From: Actinorugispora endophytica
GTDB taxonomy: Bacteria; Actinomycetota; Actinomycetes; Streptosporangiales; Streptosporangiaceae
Direction of reading: 5' to 3'
DNA length: 64,000 bases
Assembly: GCF_004363075.1 (NCBI RefSeq)
Contig: NZ_SNYN01000022.1
Coordinates: forward strand, 1-64,000
Part shown: piece by piece, positions 8,350 through 16,550 of the stretch
Layout: each line of letters opens with the position of its first letter
Numbering within the stretch: the stretch's first letter is position 1
Made by a program: the position numbers and the translations under genes
The notes under the pieces: model-generated
The model's input: only the letters and a program-made list of their open reading frames with translations
Told to the model about the DNA's origin: nothing
Databases searched by the model: none

Positions 8350-9507
8350 TCAGAGGATCCGCCTGACGCCGGGGACGCTTCGCACGAGGGCGGCCAGCGC
8401 CCAGCACAGCGGGACGGCCAGGGCGGCGACGATCGCGAACTTGACGACCGCCGGGGCCTCCAGCCAGGCGAAGGAGTGGCCCAGGGCGACCAGCACCAGC
8501 GGGTGCAGGACGTAGACGGCATAGGCGTTGCCCGACAGGAGGCGGCCCAGCCGGCCCTGGCGGTCGAAGCGCTCGCGGAACAGCACGAGCAACGCCAGGA
8601 TGACGCCGACGGCGAAGGCGGCCCCCCACAGGGAGGACACCAGGGACTGCCAGGTCCCGCCCCCCGTCATGGCCTCGTCACCCAGGACACCCAGGAGCGG
8701 CAGGAACGCCAGGGCCCCGACGGCGGCCACCGCGAACCCGGCCCAGCCCGCGGAGCGGGGCAGCGACTGGAACCAGCCGCGCCGGAAGCCCAGGATCCCG
8801 ACGGCGAACAGGGCCACGTACTGCGGCAGGTAGCTGGGACTGGGCAGGCCGACGAGCGGCCAGTAGCTGCCGGGGAGGACGACGATGTTCCACAGGTAGG
8901 TGGCCGCGGCCAGGGCCAGGGTGAACCCGATGACGGCGAGCGGTCCCGGAGCCCGGCCGGGGGCCGGAGCGGGAGCGGCGGGGGAAGCGGGGGCGCCGCG
9001 GCGGTCCGCGAAGCGCCGCCACAGCACGTACACCGCGCTGAACACCAGCAGCACCTCGACGAACCACATCGGCCCCGGGTCCCAGGTGACCAGGTAGAAC
9101 ATCCAGTACGGCAGGTCGTCGGCCATCGCGGTGTAGCTGCCGAAGGTCAGCGCGGGCCGTAGCACCACCAGGAACAGGACCAGCGGGACGCCGAGCCGCA
9201 GCAGCCGGTCGGTGAGGAACCGCCGCCCGCCCTTGCGGTCGTGGGCCCCGGGCACGAAGCAGCCGGAGATGAGGAAGAAGAAGCCCATGAAGAACGCCTG
9301 GTTGAAGACGACCAGGAGGTCCAGCAGCCCGCCCGAAGGGTCCTGGGCGGGCTCGGTGTAGAACCAGACGGGGATGTTGCCGTAGGTCACGGCCACGTGG
9401 TGCAGGATCACCAGGACGGTGAGCACCACGCGGAGGTTGTCGTAGAAGAGGATCCGCTCACGCGGTGCCTCCTTCCGCTGGGTCGGGGGGCGGGTCGTGT
9501 CTGTCAC
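8350..9507 (-). CDS. Acyltransferase 3 family membrane protein
   Basis: The 385-residue protein has about ten hydrophobic segments and the family 3 acyltransferase start RILFYDNLRVVLTVLVILHHVAVTYG, where the His-His of LHHV is the conserved catalytic region. Relatives move acyl groups to sugars, peptidoglycan or antibiotics, or are uncharacterised. It starts at GTG 9507 behind AGGAG. The upstream TetR gene runs 50 bases into it, so the two form a translationally linked operon under the palindrome at 10153. Confidence 0.85.
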   Translation of the reverse strand: MTDTTRPPTQRKEAPRERILFYDNLRVVLTVLVILHHVAVTYGNIPVWFYTEPAQDPSGGLLDLLVVFNQAFFMGFFFLISGCFVPGAHDRKGGRRFLTDRLLRLGVPLVLFLVVLRPALTFGSYTAMADDLPYWMFYLVTWDPGPMWFVEVLLVFSAVYVLWRRFADRRGAPASPAAPAPAPGRAPGPLAVIGFTLALAAATYLWNIVVLPGSYWPLVGLPSPSYLPQYVALFAVGILGFRRGWFQSLPRSAGWAGFAVAAVGALAFLPLLGVLGDEAMTGGGTWQSLVSSLWGAAFAVGVILALLVLFRERFDRQGRLGRLLSGNAYAVYVLHPLVLVALGHSFAWLEAPAVVKFAIVAALAVPLCWALAALVRSVPGVRRIL

Positions 9508-10165
9508 GGGAACTCCTGTGGGGGGTGGGGGCGTCCCGGGGCGCTTCGGCCCGGATGGCCCGTACGAAGAGGTCGGACACCTGCTCGGCGTGCGCGGTCA
9601 GGTCCCATTCGGGGTTCAGGGCCCAGTAGCCGAACATGGCGTCCAGTGCGGACTGGTAGCTGATCGCCATGACCCGGGTGTCGAAGTCGCGCAGTTCGCC
9701 CGACTCCTGACCGCGCCGGAAGGCGTCCTCCAGCGGCTGGTAGAGCGGCTCGTTGGTGTGCATTCCGTAGTGGGGCTCGCCGTCGGCGCCGCGCAGGTTG
9801 AGGAAGATCTCGCCGAGCGCCCGGAGACTGCTGCGGTGGCCGCGCATGTACTCGGCGACCCGCGTGGTGTTGACGCGGACCATCTCGGTGACGCTCTCCA
9901 CCCCGTGGAGGCCTCCGGCGACGTTCTCGCCGATGTCGGTGTAGACCGCGATGACGATCTGCTCCATCAGTTCCTCCTTTCCTGCGAAGTGGTAGGAGAT
10001 GACGCCTTTGCTGATCCCGGCGCGCCGGGCGATCCGCGCCAGGGAGGCCCGCGCGAACCCCACCTCGGCGATGGTCTCGACGGCGGCGTCCATGATCTGG
10101 GCCCTGCGCGCCGTCTCGATGAACGACCGCTCTTTCTGGCTGACTGGCTGATTTTCTGACCGCAT
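9458..10165 (-). CDS. TetR/AcrR family regulator
   Basis: The 235-residue product has an HTH at about residues 28-72 (AEVGFARASLARIARRAGISKGVISYHFAGKEELM) and a helical ligand domain; the last 35 residues are charged and disordered. It is the first gene of an operon with the acyltransferase, overlapping it by 50 bases. A perfect 11-bp inverted repeat overlaps its start codon, so it very likely represses its own operon. Confidence 0.85.
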   Translation of the reverse strand: MRSENQPVSQKERSFIETARRAQIMDAAVETIAEVGFARASLARIARRAGISKGVISYHFAGKEELMEQIVIAVYTDIGENVAGGLHGVESVTEMVRVNTTRVAEYMRGHRSSLRALGEIFLNLRGADGEPHYGMHTNEPLYQPLEDAFRRGQESGELRDFDTRVMAISYQSALDAMFGYWALNPEWDLTAHAEQVSDLFVRAIRAEAPRDAPTPHRSSRDRHDPPPDPAEGGTA

Positions 10166-10195
10166 GGCCAGAATTTAACACATACGGTCAGAAAA
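10153..10195. promoter_or_regulatory. TetR operator overlapping the start codon
   Basis: TTTTCTGACCG at 10153-10163 and CGGTCAGAAAA at 10185-10195 are perfect 11-bp arms 21 bases apart. The left arm reaches the first codon of the TetR gene, the right arm lies in its promoter. Confidence 0.6.
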
Positions 10196-10245
10196 CCACG
10201 GGGGACGTCCCCGAGCCGCCCCTGAGAAGCCCCGGAGAACGAGGT

Positions 10246-10283
10246 GGGGGCCGGACCGGGGGAAACCCCCGTGTCCGGCCCCC
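10246..10283. terminator. Strong hairpin after the YiaA-type gene
   Basis: GGGGGCCGGAC and GTCCGGCCCCC arms enclose an inner CGGGGG/CCCCCG stem, giving a long hairpin just beyond the stop at 10317 on the minus strand and before the TetR promoter. Confidence 0.75.
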
Positions 10284-10316
10284 GGAAAGCGCCGCGTCGG
10301 CCCGCCCCGCGGCGGG

Positions 10317-10577
10317 TCAGCCGCCCCACTGGCGGCGGAGGGCGGCCTCCTCCTGCCGGTCGCGCACGCACTTGGCGAGGGTGAAGGACGAGGTGATCAC
10401 GAACAGTGTCCCCATCGCCAGGAAGGCCCGCGTCCACGGGTCGACGGGCAGGTAGGCCACCCCGATCCCGAGCCCCGCGAAGGAGGCCCCGAAGGCGACG
10501 GCCGACTGGAGGAAGTAGGCGTTGGTGGTCCTGGACGACGGAGGGGGTGGTGGCATCGGGTGGTTCATGTCCACCAT
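10317..10577 (-). CDS. YiaA/YiaB two-helix membrane protein
   Basis: The product is about 86 residues and has two transmembrane helices (AYFLQSAVAFGASFAGLGIGV and AFLAMGTLFVITSSFTL) followed by AKCVRDR, the F-x-L-x-K-x-x-R-D ending of the YiaA/YiaB domain (PF05360). The function of the family is unknown. The start is uncertain: ATGs at 10577 and 10568 are both possible and neither has a strong ribosome site. It stands alone between a terminator and the XRE-cupin gene. Confidence 0.7.
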   Translation of the reverse strand: MVDMNHPMPPPPPSSRTTNAYFLQSAVAFGASFAGLGIGVAYLPVDPWTRAFLAMGTLFVITSSFTLAKCVRDRQEEAALRRQWGG

Positions 10578-10696
10578 CGTCACCCGGTCGGGGCCCTTCC
10601 TCCTGAGCACGCGCGCCCGACCGCCCGCGACCGGCCGGCTCAGGGTGTCTGAGTACCCGCGCGCTCCTCCTCGCGCGTCGGCGCGGAAACCCCCGG

Positions 10697-11272
10697 TCAC
10701 CTCGTGCGGGCGCGCAGATGGGCGCGCTCGCCCTGCTGGCCGAACAGGACGAGCAGCTCGACGGGTTCGGCGCCGGCGCTGCCCAGCCAGTGCGGCACGT
10801 GGGTGTCGAACTCCGCGGCCTCACCGGGCTTCAGGACCAGGTCCTGGTCTCCCAGGACCAGCCGGAGCCTGCCGTTGAGGACGTAGACCCACTCGTACCC
10901 CTCGTGGGTCTGCGGCTCGGGGCCGTCCTCCCCGCCCCCCGCCGGGATCACCAGTTTGTAGGCCTGCGTGCCGCCGGCCCTGCGGGACAGCGGCACGAAC
11001 GTCATGCCGTAGCGGTGCACCGGGCGGAAGTGCACGCGGGGGTCCCCGGTGCGCGGGGCCCCGACCAGTTCGTCGAGCGGGACGCCGTACACCCGCGCCA
11101 GCGGCAGCAGCAGCTCCAGGTTGGGCCGCCGACCGCCGCTCTCCAGTCGCGACAGGGTGCTCTCCGAGATCCCGGTCCTCTCCGCCAGGTCGGACAGCGT
11201 GATCCCCCGTGTGCGGCGGAGCCCCCGCAGGCGGGGGCCCACCGCGGCCAGCACGTCGCTCAGTTCGTCCAT
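10697..11272 (-). CDS. XRE-family regulator with cupin domain
   Basis: This 191-residue protein joins an XRE HTH (residues about 10-65, LSDLAERTGISESTLSRLESG) to a C-terminal cupin_2 barrel (about 100-185, with HEGYEWVYVLNG and PGEAAEFDTHVPHW). Relatives control catabolic or efflux genes and sense a small molecule in the cupin. ATG at 11272 is chosen: homology begins there, and a palindrome lies 12 bases upstream, which a longer protein would swallow. The alternative start at an ATG about 42 codons upstream has a GGGGACGG site and cannot be excluded. Confidence 0.8.
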   Translation of the reverse strand: MDELSDVLAAVGPRLRGLRRTRGITLSDLAERTGISESTLSRLESGGRRPNLELLLPLARVYGVPLDELVGAPRTGDPRVHFRPVHRYGMTFVPLSRRAGGTQAYKLVIPAGGGEDGPEPQTHEGYEWVYVLNGRLRLVLGDQDLVLKPGEAAEFDTHVPHWLGSAGAEPVELLVLFGQQGERAHLRARTR

Positions 11273-11283
11273 ACCCACGACAT

Positions 11284-11296
11284 TGCCGAAACGGCA
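11284..11296. promoter_or_regulatory. Candidate XRE operator
   Basis: TGCCGAAACGGCA is a perfect 5-bp inverted repeat around AAA, 12 bases upstream of the XRE-cupin start. The position suits autoregulation. Confidence 0.4.
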
Positions 11297-11466
11297 TGGG
11301 AGATCGCAAGCCGTCGTCGCCGTGGTCCCTCCGGTCTCGATCCCGACCGTGTCGGGGGCGACAGTGACGGTCCGCGTGTTTTCCATCCGTCCCCTGTCCC
11401 GAAGGCGGACCGGCGCTCGCGATCGGCGCGGAAAGGCGGCCGGACCGAAAACCCCGGGGCCGGACC

Positions 11467-12171
11467 TCAGAGCCCCGGCCTGCGCCAGACCATCGCCGCG
11501 GACACCGGGTGCCCCCGGTACCCCTCCCACTTGGGCTTCACCTCGAGCCAGCGCTCGTCGACGACGCCCTCGCGCATCTCCGCCAGCGTCCAGCCCGCCC
11601 CGATCCCGGCCGTGACGTGCTCGCTGATCAGGTGGACGTGCGTGGTGATGGCGATCGACTCACCCGAACCGGAGGTGAAGTGCGTGGGCATCCCGCTGGC
11701 CATGATGAAGTGCGGGTGGAACACCACCAGCACGAACAGCGCACCGGGCGCCGCCAGGCGCCACGCCTCCCCGTACAGCGGCCGGAGGTCGGCCAGGTGC
11801 TCGTCGACCAGGCTGGAGGCCACCAGGTCGTAGCCGCCCCCGTCGAGCCCGGTCGCGGCCACGTCGGCCTCGACCAGGAGGTCGTGCGCGCCCCGGGACC
11901 GGGCGACGGCCAGCATCTCGGGGGTGAGGTCGACACCGTCGACCGAGGCCACCCCCTTGCCGCGTAGCCACGCGCCGGTCCGGCCCGTGCCGCAGCCCAG
12001 GTCCGCGGCACGGCGCACGGAACCCCAGGAGGGCACGGCGAGCTCCTCCAGGAGGGCGAGGTCCATCACGTCCTCGACCGTCCGCTCGTAGGTGGTGACC
12101 CACTGCCCGTACCCGGTCCGCACGTCCACCATCGGATAGCCGCGCGTGTCGAAATCCGCGAATCGCACCAT
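11467..12171 (-). CDS. Class I SAM-dependent methyltransferase
   Basis: The 234-residue product has SAM motif I AADLGCGTGRTGAWL near residues 53-67, VDGVDLTPEMLAVAR as motif II near 76-90, and a DLVASSLVDEHL stretch as motif IV. It is of the Methyltransf_11/25 type; the substrate is unknown. ATG at 12171 is chosen because homology starts there although the frame is open to 12399. It is divergent from the aldo/keto reductase with only 73 bases between starts, so they share a promoter region. Confidence 0.85.
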   Translation of the reverse strand: MVRFADFDTRGYPMVDVRTGYGQWVTTYERTVEDVMDLALLEELAVPSWGSVRRAADLGCGTGRTGAWLRGKGVASVDGVDLTPEMLAVARSRGAHDLLVEADVAATGLDGGGYDLVASSLVDEHLADLRPLYGEAWRLAAPGALFVLVVFHPHFIMASGMPTHFTSGSGESIAITTHVHLISEHVTAGIGAGWTLAEMREGVVDERWLEVKPKWEGYRGHPVSAAMVWRRPGL

Positions 12172-12244
12172 GCGTCCCAGTATCGGAGGATCGTCAACCG
12201 CTTTTTCGCCGAACCGGTTAAGCGACCCCGTAGGATCGACCTTC

Positions 12245-13222
12245 ATGGAGACACGTGAACTCGGCAGGACCAGCAGGAACGTCGGCGTCGTGGGATTCGG
12301 CGCCTGGCAGATCGGCGCCTCCTGGGGCGAGGTGAGCGAGGACGCCGCGCTGGACGCGCTGCGCGCGGCGGTGGACGGCGGGGTCACGTTCGTCGACACC
12401 GCCGACGTCTACGGCGACGGCCGCAGCGAGCGCCTGGTGGGGCGGCTGCTCAAGGAGCGGACCGGCCTGACCGTGGCCACGAAGATGGGCCGGAGGGTCG
12501 AGCAGACCCCGGAGGCGTACAACCCCGGCAACTTCCGCGCCTGGAACGACCGCTCCCGCGCCAACCTCGGCGTGGACACGATCGACCTGGTGCAGCTGCA
12601 CTGCCCGCCCACGCCCGTCTACTCCGCCGACGCCGTCTTCGACGACCTGGACGCCATGGTCGAGGAGGGCCGGATCGCCGCCTACGGGGTGAGCGTGGAG
12701 ACCTGCGCCGAGGCCCTCGCCGCGATCGCGCGCCCGAACGTGGCCACCGTGCAGATCATCCTCAACGCCTTCCGGCACAAGCCCCTGGACGAGGTGCTGC
12801 CCGCCGCTCGCGCGGCCGGTGTCGGGATCATCGCGCGGGTGCCGCTGGCCAGCGGACTGCTGTCGGGCAGGTTCTCGGCGAGCACCGAGTTCGCCGCCGA
12901 CGACCACCGCAACTTCAACCGCAAGGGCGAGTCCTTCGACGTGGGCGAGACCTTCTCGGGCGTGGACTACGAGACGGGCCTGGCGGCGGTGGAGCGCGTC
13001 CGCGAACTGGTCCCCGAGGGCATGACCATGGCGCAGTTCGCGCTGCGCTGGATCCTCGACCAGCAGGGTGTGAGCGTGGTCATCCCCGGCGCCCGCAACG
13101 CCGAGCAGGCCAGCGGCAACGCCGCAGCGGCGGCCGCGGCCCCGCTGCCGGCGGAGGCCCACGCCGCGGTCCGCGCGGTCTACGACGACCTGATCCGCCC
13201 CCAGGTGCACCACCGCTGGTGA
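12245..13222 (+). CDS. Aldo/keto reductase
   Basis: The 325-residue TIM-barrel protein shows the catalytic tetrad of the family: Asp and Tyr in DTADVYGDGRSE, Lys in ATKMGR and His in LVQLHCP. Late NADPH-binding residues appear in VVIPGARNAEQ. It should reduce a carbonyl with NADPH. The ATG at 12245 has GTAGGA upstream. It ends head to head with an aminotransferase gene across a hairpin. Confidence 0.9.
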   Translation: METRELGRTSRNVGVVGFGAWQIGASWGEVSEDAALDALRAAVDGGVTFVDTADVYGDGRSERLVGRLLKERTGLTVATKMGRRVEQTPEAYNPGNFRAWNDRSRANLGVDTIDLVQLHCPPTPVYSADAVFDDLDAMVEEGRIAAYGVSVETCAEALAAIARPNVATVQIILNAFRHKPLDEVLPAARAAGVGIIARVPLASGLLSGRFSASTEFAADDHRNFNRKGESFDVGETFSGVDYETGLAAVERVRELVPEGMTMAQFALRWILDQQGVSVVIPGARNAEQASGNAAAAAAAPLPAEAHAAVRAVYDDLIRPQVHHRW

Positions 13223-13242
13223 CCGGCGGCCCCGTTCACGAC

Positions 13243-13282
13243 GCCGGCGAGGTGCCCGTGCCCGCTTCGGGCCCTCGCCGGC
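13243..13282. terminator. Hairpin between convergent genes
   Basis: GCCGGCGAGG (13243-13252) pairs perfectly with CCTCGCCGGC (13273-13282); the 20-base loop is long. It lies between the convergent reductase and aminotransferase genes. Confidence 0.5.
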
Positions 13283-13367
13283 GCCCCGTCCGGGCCTTTC
13301 CGAACCGCTTCCCGGGCGCGTCCGCGAGTGCGCGACCGCCGGGAAGGCAACGGGACCGCCCCGGCTC

Positions 13368-14183
13368 CTACGGTGAGGTGAGCGGTTCGGCCCGGTAGGC
13401 CCGGTGCAGCGCCTCCAGGAAGGCCGGCGCCTCGGGCAGGGCCACGGAGCCGATCCGGCGCACCGCCACACCCGGGGTCCACGAGTTCATGACCACGCCC
13501 CCGGCCATCCCCGGCAGGTCGGCGAGGGTGACCTCCTGGTCGCGCTGGGGGACGCCGAGGCGGTCCAGCTGCCGGCGGAGGATGCCCATGGTGGTCCCGC
13601 CCAGGACCTCGGCCACGGGCCACACCACCGCGGCGCCGTCCCAGAAGGCCAGGTTCCAGATCGTCCCCTCGCTGAGCCGCCCCCGCCGGTCGACGAAGGC
13701 GGCGTCGTCGAAGCCCAGTGCGGCGGCCCGGCGGAGGAAGTACGTCTTGGCCACCTCGCCGACGTGCTTCACGGCGGGGAGGGTTCGTTCGTACTCGACC
13801 GCCGCCAGCGCCAACGGGCCTTCGGGGCCGGATGAGGCCGGCCCGGTGCGGACCAGCACCTCGGGCACCGCATCAGGCCCGGCCACGGTGAACTCGCCCG
13901 CCGGCGAGTACACCGTGGCCGTCAGCGAGAGGTCGGCCGGACCGCCTTCCAGCGCCGCTCGCAGGAAGGACCGGATCCGGTCCTCCGGCAGGGCTCGGCC
14001 GAACAGCTCCACCGAGGCGGACCGCAGCCGCTCCAGATGCAGGTCGAGCCCTCGCGCCCGGCCCCCGCGCACCTGCATGGCGGTGAAGTGGGCGTAGCCC
14101 GCGAAGGCGAGCGGCGCCAGTTCCCCTGCGGTCGCCGCCCGACCGTCGCGTTGGACGACGACTCCGCTTTCGACGGCAGGCAT
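13368..14183 (-). CDS. Class IV aminotransferase family protein
   Basis: The 271-residue product belongs to the fold-type IV PLP family (branched-chain aminotransferase, D-amino acid aminotransferase, aminodeoxychorismate lyase). The PLP lysine is probably Lys139 in AVKHVGE, and the SEGTIWNLAFW and GGTTMGILRR stretches match the phosphate-binding regions. Which of the three reactions it performs cannot be told. The ATG at 14183 follows a GGGGGAG site. It is divergent from a MarR gene, with a 30-bp palindrome between them. Confidence 0.8.
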   Translation of the reverse strand: MPAVESGVVVQRDGRAATAGELAPLAFAGYAHFTAMQVRGGRARGLDLHLERLRSASVELFGRALPEDRIRSFLRAALEGGPADLSLTATVYSPAGEFTVAGPDAVPEVLVRTGPASSGPEGPLALAAVEYERTLPAVKHVGEVAKTYFLRRAAALGFDDAAFVDRRGRLSEGTIWNLAFWDGAAVVWPVAEVLGGTTMGILRRQLDRLGVPQRDQEVTLADLPGMAGGVVMNSWTPGVAVRRIGSVALPEAPAFLEALHRAYRAEPLTSP

Positions 14184-14237
14184 GTGCTCCCCCAGTAGAC
14201 TCGTATGGAGCGCGCGAAACCTTCGGCGCCCGAAATA

Positions 14238-14267
14238 GTTGCGTGTGCATCATTTTGCATGAGCAAC
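14238..14267. promoter_or_regulatory. Candidate MarR operator
   Basis: GTTGC-N3-TGCA at 14238 is mirrored by TGCA-N3-GCAAC ending at 14267, an imperfect 30-bp palindrome in an AT-rich gap between the aminotransferase and MarR starts. Confidence 0.5.
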
Positions 14268-14303
14268 AATGTCCTACGCAATCAATTTTCGCAAGGAGGT
14301 GTG

Positions 14304-14777
14304 GTGCCCGTGGAGATCGACGACAGTGCCGCCGAAGCCCGCGCGCAGGGGTGGCGCACCCTGGCCGCGCTGCACGCGCGGATCGAGGACGCCCTCGAAC
14401 GGGCGCTGCAGCGCGAGCACCGCCTGTCGGTGAGCGAGTACAGCGTGCTCGACGTGCTGGCCCGGCAGGACGGCTTCCACCTGCGAATGAACCAGCTGTC
14501 CGGGGCCGTGGTACTGAGCCGGTCGGCCACCACCCGCCTGGTGGCCCGGCTCGAGGAGCGGGGACTGCTGCAGCGGTACCTGTGTCCCGACGACCGCCGG
14601 GGCGTCTACACCGAGGTCACCGCAGACGGCCGGGCCGCGCTGGAACGGGCGCGGCCGACCCACGACGAGTCCCTGGCCGCCGCTCTGCGCCGGGCGGAGG
14701 AGCTACCGGAACTGGCTCCCCTGGTCACCACCCTCGCCGTCCTCCCCCGGGCCGAGGGCGAAGGCTCCGCCGAATGA
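14304..14777 (+). CDS. MarR family regulator
   Basis: About 157 residues with a winged helix: LSVSEYSVLDVLAR, then the recognition helix region LSGAVVLSRSATTRLVARLEERGLL and the wing DDRRGVYTEVTADG. The frame is open from 14205, but AAGGAGGT at 14293-14300 fixes a downstream start; GTG at 14304 or 14310 are both in frame. It lies divergent from the aminotransferase over a palindrome and probably represses both genes. Confidence 0.8.
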   Translation: MPVEIDDSAAEARAQGWRTLAALHARIEDALERALQREHRLSVSEYSVLDVLARQDGFHLRMNQLSGAVVLSRSATTRLVARLEERGLLQRYLCPDDRRGVYTEVTADGRAALERARPTHDESLAAALRRAEELPELAPLVTTLAVLPRAEGEGSAE

Positions 14778-14808
14778 CCCTGCGCTCAGCGGCCCGGCCC
14801 CCCGCCCC

Positions 14809-15276
14809 TCACCGGACCAGGGGCGCGGCGCGGGACACGAACGCCTCGATGGCCTCCCTGGCCTCGGTGTCCCGTCCGTCGTGGTCCGCGGAGTCCTGCG
14901 CGTTCGACACCTCCCACGTGCACCGGTAGGCCCGCTCGGCGGCGAGGACCACGTCCCGGTCGTCGGTGAGCAGTTCGACCCGGTAGAGCGCCTGCCGCGC
15001 CGCCGTGCGGAGCCGGTGCGCCTCGTCCCGCGCCGCGACGAACGCCTTCCCGTCGGGGTCCTCCAGCCTGAGGTACCAGCGGGCCGCCTGGCCGCGGCGG
15101 TACTCCTCCGTCGCCGCCGCGAACGCGCTGTACGTGGCGATGCGCTCCTGCCGGAGCGCCTCGGACCGCGTGAACAGCTCGCCGCGCCTGGCCGAGAGGC
15201 GCTGGAATGTGAGGGTGACGACAGACCCCAGCAGCGTTCCCGAAACCGCCACGACACTCGTCCAGATAGCTTCCAC
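14809..15276 (-). CDS. Hypothetical membrane-anchored protein
   Basis: The 155-residue product begins with one transmembrane helix (about residues 5-25, VVAVSGTLLGSVVTLTF) and continues as a charged, mostly helical cytoplasmic part. Similar small one-helix proteins are common and uncharacterised in actinobacteria. It is convergent with the MarR gene and lies 52 bases after the MFS gene on the same strand, so it may be co-transcribed with it. Confidence 0.6.
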   Translation of the reverse strand: MEAIWTSVVAVSGTLLGSVVTLTFQRLSARRGELFTRSEALRQERIATYSAFAAATEEYRRGQAARWYLRLEDPDGKAFVAARDEAHRLRTAARQALYRVELLTDDRDVVLAAERAYRCTWEVSNAQDSADHDGRDTEAREAIEAFVSRAAPLVR

Positions 15277-15327
15277 GGCACCAGTCCACCACAGAAAGGA
15301 ACCGGCGTGTCGGCCGCATCCGGCCGA

Positions 15328-16491
15328 TCAGCCCGCCCCCTCCACCCCGGGCTCCTCCAGGGTGCGCAGGAGGAGCCAGCCGAGCGCGGGCAGCGCGACC
15401 AGCGGCGCGAGGGCGACCTGCAGGGAGGCGGCGTCGGCCGCGGCGCCGATGAGCGGGACGGCCAATCCGCCGACGCTGACGGTCAGGCCCAGGGTGACGC
15501 CGCCCGCGGTCCCCACGCGCCGGGGCAGGTAGTCCTGGCCGAGGGTGACGTGCAGGGAGAAGGGCACGTACAGCCCGGCCGAGGCGAGGGCGACGAACAC
15601 GTAGAGCAGCGGGCCCGGGACGAGGACCACCCCGGCCACGGCCAGGACGGTCAGGGCGTAGGACCACTGGACGACCCGGATCCGGCCGTGGCGGTCGGCG
15701 AGCCCGCCCCCGGCCACCGTGCCCGCCGCGCCCCCGAGGTAGAGCACGAACAGCGCGACCGTGCCGGCGACGTCGCCTCCGCCGGTGCGCTCGCGCACGT
15801 ACAGCGCGACGAACGCGCTGAGACCCACGAAGACGATCGAGCGGCACACGACGGCCCCCGTCAGCTTCGCGAAGGACGCCCAGTCGTCCCGTCCTCCGGC
15901 CTCCCGGGCCGGGGCGGCCGCCGTCGGCGCGGCGGGCGCCCCGACACCCCGGAGCGCGGCCGCGCACAGCGCCGCGCCGGCGAGGGCGGGGACGACCAAC
16001 AGAGGGGAGGCGCGCAGGCCGCCCGTGGCGACGACGGCGGAGACCATCAGGGGCGCGGCGGCGAAGCCCAGGTTGCCGCCGAGGGAGAACCAGCCCATCG
16101 CGCTGTGGCTGCCCCGACTGGCGCGGCGCGCCACACGCGCGGCCTCCGGATGGTAGGCGGCGACGCCGATCCCCGACACCGCCACGGCCGCCAGGGTGAG
16201 GGAGTAGGAGCCGCCGACCCCGACGAGCGCGACCCCGACGCCGCCCACCAGCGTGCTCACCGGCAGCAGCCACGGCATCGGCCACCGGTCGGCGAGGGCC
16301 CCGAACAGCGGCTGCACGACCGAGGACAGCAGGGAGGCGGCGAGGACGACACCGGAGGCGGCGGCGTAGGTGTAGGCGCGCTCGGAGACGAGGAACGGCA
16401 CCAGGGCGGCCACCGATCCCTGGTAGACGTCCACGCAGGCGTGCCCCAGGGACAGCGCCGTGATGGACCGGGTACGGGGGGTCTGTTTCAT
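15328..16491 (-). CDS. MFS transporter, fosmidomycin-resistance-like
   Basis: The 387-residue protein has about 12 transmembrane segments. Its start, SLGHACVDVYQGSVAALVPF, and the FGALADRWP loop are hallmarks of the Fsr (fosmidomycin resistance) branch of the major facilitator superfamily, drug:proton antiporters. The actual substrate is unknown. ATG at 16491 fits the GGGGAGG site 5 bases upstream. It is divergent from the AraC gene at 16551, which probably controls it. Confidence 0.85.
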   Translation of the reverse strand: MKQTPRTRSITALSLGHACVDVYQGSVAALVPFLVSERAYTYAAASGVVLAASLLSSVVQPLFGALADRWPMPWLLPVSTLVGGVGVALVGVGGSYSLTLAAVAVSGIGVAAYHPEAARVARRASRGSHSAMGWFSLGGNLGFAAAPLMVSAVVATGGLRASPLLVVPALAGAALCAAALRGVGAPAAPTAAAPAREAGGRDDWASFAKLTGAVVCRSIVFVGLSAFVALYVRERTGGGDVAGTVALFVLYLGGAAGTVAGGGLADRHGRIRVVQWSYALTVLAVAGVVLVPGPLLYVFVALASAGLYVPFSLHVTLGQDYLPRRVGTAGGVTLGLTVSVGGLAVPLIGAAADAASLQVALAPLVALPALGWLLLRTLEEPGVEGAG

Positions 16492-16550
16492 CAGCACCTC
16501 CCCATCGTCGCCACGGGCGGCCGGGCGCGCTTCCGATAAAGTGCCAACAT

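Noticed and set aside
11273-11398. A 42-residue N-terminal extension of the XRE-cupin protein
   Set aside because: It would cover the palindrome at 11284 and lacks similarity to XRE-cupin proteins; a plausible ribosome site keeps it from being excluded fully.
12245-13222. Joint pathway of the methyltransferase and aldo/keto reductase as a biosynthetic cluster
   Set aside because: They share a promoter region, but no core biosynthetic enzyme (PKS, NRPS, terpene synthase) is nearby.
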